This document shows, piece by piece, positions 1 through 3,249 of a stretch of 5,905 bases of DNA. Position 1 is the first letter of the stretch. Each line of letters begins with the position of its first letter. A program made the translations under genes and the position numbers. Source of the DNA: an uncultured Alphaproteobacteria bacterium (lineage in GTDB: Bacteria > Pseudomonadota > Alphaproteobacteria > CASFRQ01 > SAAU01); NCBI GenBank assembly GCA_949296785.1, contig CASFRQ010000185.1, positions 1 to 5,905 of the forward strand, given 5' to 3'. The notes below the pieces were generated by a model, which ran no database searches, was not told the DNA's origin, and was given only the letters and a program-made list of their open reading frames with translations.

Positions 1-907
1 GCTCCCCAGAGCTTGGTATTTTTTTATCTGGGAAAAAATTTATAACTTCTTTTTTTGAATTTTGTTTTACAAATTCTTTTGTCGCTGGTTTTAACATCAT
101 GTCTGAATTAAGTGATGTTTTTAATGCAGCAGGGAAATTTACAGTACCGGCGCCAATAAGAGAACCGGCAATAGGAAGTCCCGTTGACAAAGTATAATAT
201 AAAGCTTTTTCAGAAAAAGGAGCATCTTCTCCTGGATATTCCAAATCAACTATTGCAGGAAGAACATTCCCCCCTACAGTAGCTCCAAACTCCGTACTGG
301 CTGCTCCGGGAGATGCCATCCAATTAATGGCTTTTGACGGATATCTGATAAATTTATTTGCTGAAGTTACCCCCTTTTGTAAAATAGGAAGAGAATTGAT
401 CCCCATGCTTAACGCTCTTCCATATCCAAAATCCGATATACTAGTACCACTGGCTTCTGCAACTCTTTCGTACACATTTTCCGGTTGAATATAATCAAAA
501 CTAGTTTCAAACCCATTTCCTTTGCTGTAATTATATACTCTTTGTGCCAACCCTATCGGATTTAAATAAGAATTATTAAATCCTTGCATCGCCAATGCAG
601 GAATTTTAAAAGCATCTGTCAATTTTTCCAATAGATAGTCTGTGAAAGGTTTTTTATATTCCATTCTTCCTACCGCATCCCCTTTTTTATTTATATATTC
701 GCCTTTTTCAATATTCATACCTGATTCCGGAATTTTAAAAACCGGTTGGCCTAAAGAGAGTAGTTTATTATATAATTCAGGGGACATGTACTCCTCCCCG
801 TCCTTTGTGCGGACAAGGATTTCCCCTTTCTCTTTCGCTACCTGCGCCTCCAGTTCCTTCCTCTTCTGTTTCCATTCTTCATCTTCAAATACACTAAATC
901 TTGACAT
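1..907 (-). CDS. Large protein, N-terminal 302 residues only; possible phage virion/ejection protein
   Basis: The frame is open from an ATG at 907 to the left edge of the window with no stop, so 302 codons are visible and the gene continues outside. The start is supported by AAAGGA at 915-920, seven bases before the ATG. There is no signal peptide. Residues 1-40 are charged and probably helical. Residues 41-150 are soluble-looking. Residues about 195-260 hold Gly/Ala-rich hydrophobic stretches (about 207-222 and 244-256) that could touch membrane. I do not recognise the family. The position after a lysis cassette, the likely large size and the Gly/Ala stretches recall large internal or ejected virion proteins of short-tailed phages, but this is inference only. 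G+C falls from about 48% in the first 40 codons to about 36% afterwards (hand count), which suggests a mosaic gene. It follows the o-spanin gene after a 62-base AT-rich gap. Confidence 0.85.
   Translation of the reverse strand, partial: MSRFSVFEDEEWKQKRKELEAQVAKEKGEILVRTKDGEEYMSPELYNKLLSLGQPVFKIPESGMNIEKGEYINKKGDAVGRMEYKKPFTDYLLEKLTDAFKIPALAMQGFNNSYLNPIGLAQRVYNYSKGNGFETSFDYIQPENVYERVAEASGTSISDFGYGRALSMGINSLPILQKGVTSANKFIRYPSKAINWMASPGAASTEFGATVGGNVLPAIVDLEYPGEDAPFSEKALYYTLSTGLPIAGSLIGAGTVNFPAALKTSLNSDMMLKPATKEFVKQNSKKEVINFFPDKKIPSSGE
791..799 (-). promoter_or_regulatory. Internal Shine-Dalgarno before Met41 of the leftmost gene
   Basis: The sense strand reads GGGGAGGAG and then TAC ATG, so GGAGG lies five bases before an in-frame ATG at 787-785 (codon 41). 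This could allow a second product lacking the first 40 residues. It may equally be a by-product of the Gly-Glu-Glu codons. The site coincides with the composition break in this gene. Confidence 0.35.
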
Positions 908-969
908 TTTTTTATCCTTTCTTCATTTATAAAAGTTAATTGTTTACAATAAAGAACTATGCTCGGTTC
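908..969 (-). other. AT-rich gap between o-spanin and the leftmost gene
   Basis: This is the longest intergenic gap in the window. It holds the ribosome-binding site of the leftmost gene (915-920) and a short dyad at 939-950 with arms ATTGT and ACAAT around two bases. An AT-rich TATAAA-like string lies at about 927-932, but no -35 element at proper spacing was found, so a promoter is not supported. No terminator hairpin with a U-run was seen here. Confidence 0.4.
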
Positions 970-1221
970 TTATCGGCACAGTTCCAACTTCTTTTCCAGC
1001 TTATACAATTGTTTCAGCCAAAGGCAGGTGTGCGGCATTTCATCGCACGACACCTCCTCGGCCACTTGGCTGTCCGGCCGAGGAAACGGAGGACAAACGC
1101 CCTCACTTTTCCCCGCGCAGCCATTTAATAACATCAGCGTTACTGATATCACGCTCAGCGTCAATATCAGCCTGACGGCGTAAAATCTGATTGCCCTGTT
1201 GCGCCTTTGTCTTTTGCTCAT
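970..1221 (-). CDS. o-spanin, outer-membrane lipoprotein (Rz1-like)
   Basis: The 83-residue product starts with a basic N-region (KRQRRNR), then a hydrophobic stretch (about residues 18-32) and a lipobox LLNGC with Cys35 as the lipidation site. The mature protein is about 49 residues and begins CAGKSEGVCPPFPRP, a proline-containing linker typical of Rz1-type o-spanins. Four more cysteines follow (43, 59, 66, 82), so disulfide-linked forms are possible. The C-terminal LWLKQLYKLEKKLELC looks helical and may pair with the i-spanin. The gene overlaps the i-spanin gene by 119 bp in another frame and extends past its stop, the classical overlapping Rz/Rz1 plan. AAAGGA at 1229-1234 lies seven bases before the ATG and supports this start. 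Expected role: with the i-spanin it disrupts or fuses the outer membrane in the last step of lysis. Family placement is from topology, lipobox and gene arrangement, not from a database hit. Confidence 0.85.
   Translation of the reverse strand: MSKRQRRNRAIRFYAVRLILTLSVISVTLMLLNGCAGKSEGVCPPFPRPDSQVAEEVSCDEMPHTCLWLKQLYKLEKKLELCR
1055..1084 (-). repeat. Perfect 9-bp inverted repeat in the o-spanin gene
   Basis: The arms are TCCTCGGCC (1055-1063) and GGCCGAGGA (1076-1084) around a 12-base loop. The stem is GC-rich and begins about 18 bases after the i-spanin stop codon in transcription direction. No U-run follows, so it is not a standard terminator. A weaker 5-bp stem (GTGCG 1030-1034 / CGCAC 1044-1048) lies just downstream. 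Confidence 0.6.
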
Positions 1222-1303
1222 CGGATTTTCCTTTCCTGTAACTTAAAAATAAAAGGAGGGCCGTCACCAGCCCTCCAGCAAAAAAATACATTAAATATAT
1301 CAT
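1103..1303 (-). CDS. i-spanin, inner-membrane protein (Rz-like)
   Basis: The 66-residue protein has one N-terminal transmembrane segment (about residues 2-22, MYFFAGGLVTALLLFLSY), followed by a charged, Gln- and Lys-rich stretch of about 44 residues likely to be helical (GKSDEQKTKAQQGNQILRRQ, then DIDAERDISNADVIKWLRG). This topology, with a short signal anchor and a periplasmic coiled coil, and the nested Rz1-like lipoprotein gene identify it as an i-spanin. It is much shorter than lambda Rz (153 residues). The ribosome-binding site is weak: only GGA nine bases before ATG 1303, with another in-frame Met at residue 5. The weak start contrasts with the strong site for the overlapping o-spanin. 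The gene lies 24 bases after the stop of the 48-residue membrane protein, in the same lysis cassette. It also contains a terminator-like hairpin. Confidence 0.82.
   Translation of the reverse strand: MIYLMYFFAGGLVTALLLFLSYRKGKSDEQKTKAQQGNQILRRQADIDAERDISNADVIKWLRGEK
1143..1170 (-). repeat. Imperfect inverted repeat in the i-spanin/o-spanin overlap
   Basis: CTGATAT (1143-1149) pairs with ATATCAG (1164-1170), and ACGCT (1151-1155) pairs with AGCGT (1157-1161), separated by a small bulge. The hairpin lies in sequence read in two frames, coding for the acidic part of the i-spanin helix and for the o-spanin signal peptide. In the transcript its 5' arm begins about 51 bases after the o-spanin start. 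Confidence 0.55.
1229..1234 (-). promoter_or_regulatory. Ribosome-binding site for o-spanin inside the i-spanin gene
   Basis: The sense strand reads AGGAAAGGA followed by AAATCCG and ATG, seven bases from AAAGGA to the start. It lies wholly within the i-spanin reading frame and fixes the o-spanin start at 1221. Confidence 0.75.
1245..1276 (-). terminator. Terminator-like hairpin inside the i-spanin gene
   Basis: On the sense strand GGAGGGC is followed by an 8-base loop, the perfect complement GCCCTCC, and then TTTTATTTTT. The stem spans 1255-1276 and the U-run 1245-1254. This is the shape of a Rho-independent terminator, placed between the i-spanin start and the o-spanin start. The U-run also encodes Leu/Phe codons of the membrane segment, so it could be a coding coincidence. 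Active ribosomes on i-spanin would normally prevent it from folding. Confidence 0.4.
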
Positions 1304-1327
1304 CGTTGCTTTTCCAAATATGAAAAA

Positions 1328-1474
1328 CTAAAAAAGACCGGCGATAAACTGCGACGCGGACTCAATGGTTTCGGGTGTGGCCGTTACGCCCAACACCGCG
1401 ACAAGTCCCGCCAAAGCAAACGCGATTATCTTTTTTTTATTTTCTTTCAGAAAAGCCATCAGTCTTTCTTTCAT
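1328..1474 (-). CDS. Small single-span membrane protein, candidate holin
   Basis: The 48-residue product begins MKERLMAFLKENKKK, a strongly basic N-terminus, then has a hydrophobic segment at residues 16-32 (IIAFALAGLVAVLGVTA), and ends with PETIESASQFIAGLF, a short possibly amphipathic tail. AAAGGAG at 1481-1487, six bases before the ATG, strongly supports translation. The gene sits 22 bases after the endolysin and 24 bases before the i-spanin. Its small size, single membrane span and place within a lysis cassette fit a small holin or pinholin-type protein, but no family-specific motif was recognised, so holin function is inferred from context. The basic N-terminus suggests the N-end stays in the cytoplasm. 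An alternative is a holin regulator, with the coiled-coil protein encoded upstream of the endolysin as the real holin partner. Confidence 0.75.
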   Translation of the reverse strand: MKERLMAFLKENKKKIIAFALAGLVAVLGVTATPETIESASQFIAGLF

Positions 1475-1496
1475 TATTTTCTCCTTTATTTACTTC

Positions 1497-1862
1497 TTAC
1501 TCATATGAAAAGAGGACATCTTGAGGAAGGGCTTCTTCCGTATCGGCATGGATAAACTTTTTACGAAAGTTGATGCCGAGACGGCGAAACCCCGCCTGAA
1601 GAAGAGCGTCCGTAATTAAAAAACATTCGTTGGAATCCTTGAAAAGAATATCGGCGGCCTTCCCTCTGAGATGGGCAGAGTTTGGCGTTCCGCCGACTTC
1701 CTTGTTATGCTCTTTGCAACGGCAGGCGGAGGAGACAATAAACGGCATCCCCGCCCGTTCCCGCGCTTCGTTCAATAAAAAAAGCGTATTTTCATCAAAA
1801 AAATACGCTTTGCAACAAGGGCATTCCAATTCCTGTTTCGTAAAAAAACCGGAATGAGTCAT
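1497..1862 (-). CDS. Endolysin, Peptidase_M15-type D,D/L,D-peptidase
   Basis: The 121-residue protein has the size and motifs of small M15 peptidases used as phage endolysins. Visible landmarks are ECPCCK (residues 13-18), the SACR block (45-48) with EHNKEVGG (51-58), NSAHLRGKAADI (61-72) supplying the zinc ligands His64 and Asp71, and FIHAD (103-107) with His105 as the third ligand and Asp107 beside it. The expected reaction is zinc-dependent cleavage of peptide bonds in the peptidoglycan stem or cross-bridge. The usual SGYR block is SACR here, a modest change. There is no signal peptide or signal-anchor, so release to the periplasm should need a holin. AAGGAGG at 1873-1879 precedes the ATG by ten bases, and the start overlaps the upstream stop as ATGA. 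The TAA stop lies 22 bases before the small membrane protein gene. The gene contains two strong inverted repeats. Confidence 0.9.
   Translation of the reverse strand: MTHSGFFTKQELECPCCKAYFFDENTLFLLNEARERAGMPFIVSSACRCKEHNKEVGGTPNSAHLRGKAADILFKDSNECFLITDALLQAGFRRLGINFRKKFIHADTEEALPQDVLFSYE
1543..1579 (-). repeat. Compound inverted repeat near the 3' end of the endolysin gene
   Basis: Outer arms TCGGCAT (1543-1549) and ATGCCGA (1573-1579) enclose inner arms AACTTT (1555-1560) and AAAGTT (1566-1571), with a 5-base loop and an asymmetric internal bulge. It lies over codons of the conserved FIHAD region, so protein constraint may explain part of it. No U-run follows. Confidence 0.45.
1777..1811 (-). 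terminator. Terminator-like hairpin early in the endolysin gene
   Basis: The sense strand has AAAGCGTATTTT, a 7-base loop, the perfect 12-base complement AAAATACGCTTT, and then four more T, so seven T follow the last C of the stem. Arms are 1800-1811 and 1781-1792. The stem has only three G-C pairs, so it is weaker than a classical terminator. It covers codons 18-28 and begins 51 bases after the endolysin start. Coupled translation should suppress it, so any effect would depend on translation. Confidence 0.35.
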
Positions 1863-2143
1863 TTAAAAAGAACCTCCTTCAAAAACTCCAGCGCCAGCAT
1901 TAAAAAGCCGCCGATGCCGACCGCTTTCCAAAAAGCTTTATCGTGCCTTTCCACTTTACGCACCATCCCTTCCCGTCCGCCTCGGCCGTAGAGAACGATA
2001 TCATGCTCACAGGATTTTCGGCGGACCTCGTCCACTTCCTGGCGAACTTGCCCCAAAGAGGAGGAAAACTCGTCCAGCTTCTTCTCTATCTCTAAAGTCC
2101 GCTCGTCTATTCTTGCCAGCATTTCTTTTGTCGTGGTTGTCAT
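1859..2143 (-). CDS. Coiled-coil protein with C-terminal hydrophobic segment, XhlA/holin-accessory-like
   Basis: The 94-residue product starts MTTTTKEMLARIDERTLEIE. Residues 5-45 form a charged heptad-like helix. Then comes CEHDIVLYGRGGREGMVRKV (45-64), a pattern I associate with small phage proteins encoded next to endolysins, and finally a hydrophobic C-terminus (about 72-93, FWKAVGIGGFLMLALEFLKE). Only residues 74-85 are uninterrupted hydrophobic, with Glu86 and Lys89 following, so membrane insertion is plausible but marginal. This coiled coil plus C-terminal membrane segment matches the topology of XhlA-type hemolysin/holin helpers. The start at 2143 is chosen over ATG 2176 because GGGAGG at 2150-2155 is six bases upstream and the ATG overlaps the previous stop as ATGA. 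Its own stop overlaps the endolysin start in the same way. A structural role or an antiholin role remain possible. Confidence 0.8.
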   Translation of the reverse strand: MTTTTKEMLARIDERTLEIEKKLDEFSSSLGQVRQEVDEVRRKSCEHDIVLYGRGGREGMVRKVERHDKAFWKAVGIGGFLMLALEFLKEVLFK

Positions 2144-3249
2144 GCCGAACCTCCCTCTTGCGAAGTTTTCGTCCAAGAAGCCGTTTGTGCATCATAACTG
2201 AACACATCGTGCGCGGCAATCTGTACTTGACCAATATTCTGTACCAACGAAGCGTTCGTTATCTGGGGTTGCGACCCGGATAAAAACAGTCGGCGCGTTC
2301 CGTCTTCATAAAAGACATAATAAGCGTTTAAGTTCATCGCCTGCCCCGTATCGGTTACATTTAAAAGACAGCCGGTGATTTCCTTCACGCTTCCGTCCTC
2401 TTGAAGACAAGAGTACACGCCGTCCTCATAAAGAATGTTTTCCGTCGGCAAAACGAACATAGACGGATCCGGCATTTTTCCGGCGGAACTGACAACGGTA
2501 TCCGGATGTCCGACGGAGGATACCGCATAATCCTTTGTCCACCAGACTTCCCCGTTTACCCATATTTTTGATTTGGACAGGTTAATGCTTCCGTTCCAAT
2601 AATATTGGTTATACCCGTAATACCCAAAACTGAACAACACACCGGCAAAAATATTTTGCGTACCGGACCACTCTTCCGTCCATTCGCTGAAAGCCGGCAA
2701 GGTATCCAAAGTATAAGTTCCGTCATCGGCTAAAAGATATCCTTTTAAATTCGTTCCGTCCCATTCTACGCCAAACCAGTAATTCGTGTTCGTGGAAAGG
2801 GAAGTGACGCCGCCGGAACCGTTCATATTAAACTTCCCGCCGGACACACCGAAAAATTTTCCATATGTCCCGGAAGAAGCGTCTGCGCCGAATAACGCTC
2901 TTGAAGTTGTTGAGGAAATACTCGCGTTCGCAATAAATTTCACGGATGACATACTTTCGGGAAAGCTTTGGCGCAAAGTAATTTTCTTTGAAGAGGAAAA
3001 CCCCGTCGCCACCCCTTCTTCCGTTATCACACATCCAGAATTTATATAATCAGGCAATTGTTTTGAAAACGCTTCGTTCGCCGTCTGTGTGATTGCAACC
3101 CCGGAACTGTACGCTTCTAAAGAAACAGAGACATTTTGCCCCGCCTGCGTCAAGGAAAAAGTTCCCCTCTTTGTGAAATATCCTTCCTTAGACACCTCAT
3201 AAGAAATGGCCTCTCCTCTTCGGGCATTGAAATTTTTTATCGTACTCAT
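2140..3249 (-). CDS. Tail fibre/adhesin with LamG-like (concanavalin) domain
   Basis: The 369-residue product starts with a short beta domain at about residues 10-46 (GEAISYEVSKEGYFTKRGTF), the pattern of PEGA/Ig-like modules common in phage fibres. Residues about 72-238 resemble a concanavalin A-like/LamG jelly roll: FIANASISSTTSRALFGADA, then NTNYWFGVEWDGTNLKGYLL, then WNGSINLSKSKIWVNGEVWW, the usual closing strands. Residues 260-369 form a separate C-terminal part with short beta-like stretches (SCLQEDGSVKEITGCLLNV, NLNAYYVFYEDGTRRLFLSG). The likely role is surface glycan or receptor binding at the tail tip, outside the cell. AAAGGAG at 3257-3263, seven bases upstream, supports the start. 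The gene overlaps both neighbours by 4 bp (ATGA). Fold and role are inferred from sequence pattern and operon position; the exact ligand cannot be told. Confidence 0.8.
   Translation of the reverse strand: MSTIKNFNARRGEAISYEVSKEGYFTKRGTFSLTQAGQNVSVSLEAYSSGVAITQTANEAFSKQLPDYINSGCVITEEGVATGFSSSKKITLRQSFPESMSSVKFIANASISSTTSRALFGADASSGTYGKFFGVSGGKFNMNGSGGVTSLSTNTNYWFGVEWDGTNLKGYLLADDGTYTLDTLPAFSEWTEEWSGTQNIFAGVLFSFGYYGYNQYYWNGSINLSKSKIWVNGEVWWTKDYAVSSVGHPDTVVSSAGKMPDPSMFVLPTENILYEDGVYSCLQEDGSVKEITGCLLNVTDTGQAMNLNAYYVFYEDGTRRLFLSGSQPQITNASLVQNIGQVQIAAHDVFSYDAQTASWTKTSQEGGSA
2150..2155 (-). promoter_or_regulatory. Ribosome-binding site that fixes the coiled-coil protein start
   Basis: GAGGGAGG, six bases before the ATG at 2143 on the sense strand, lies in the last codons of the preceding fibre gene. 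It favours the 94-residue form over an 11-residue-longer one from ATG 2176. Confidence 0.7.

Noticed and set aside
642..932. Plus-strand open frame of 96 codons
   Set aside because: It lies opposite the leftmost minus-strand gene, has no convincing ribosome-binding site and a low-complexity Ser/Phe product; it is a shadow of the real frame. The other plus-strand frames opposite the fibre and lysis genes were rejected for the same reason.
910..969. Promoter in the gap before the leftmost gene
   Set aside because: A TATAAA-like string is present but no -35 element at 16-18 base spacing could be found; AT-rich sequence alone is not enough.
1426..1440. Slippery A-AAA-AAG heptamer in the 48-residue gene, possible -1 frameshift
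   Set aside because: The shifted frame gives a short hydrophilic tail with no membrane segment and no stimulatory stem-loop was seen right after it; a run of Lys codons explains the sequence.
1859..2176. 105-residue version of the coiled-coil protein starting at ATG 2176
   Set aside because: The internal ATG at 2143 has GGGAGG at ideal spacing and an ATGA overlap with the previous stop; the extra 11 residues are simply the overlap with the fibre gene in another frame.
2246..2260. Small 6-bp/3-base-loop palindrome (also at 2645-2659 and near 5042-5056)
   Set aside because: Stems of this length are expected about once or more by chance in a window of this size, so they are not listed as features.
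2560..2660. Diversity-generating retroelement variable region in the Tyr/Asn-rich part of the LamG fibre
   Set aside because: No template repeat, reverse transcriptase or C-type-lectin-like C-terminus is visible in the window; Tyr/Asn richness is common in fibre surface loops.
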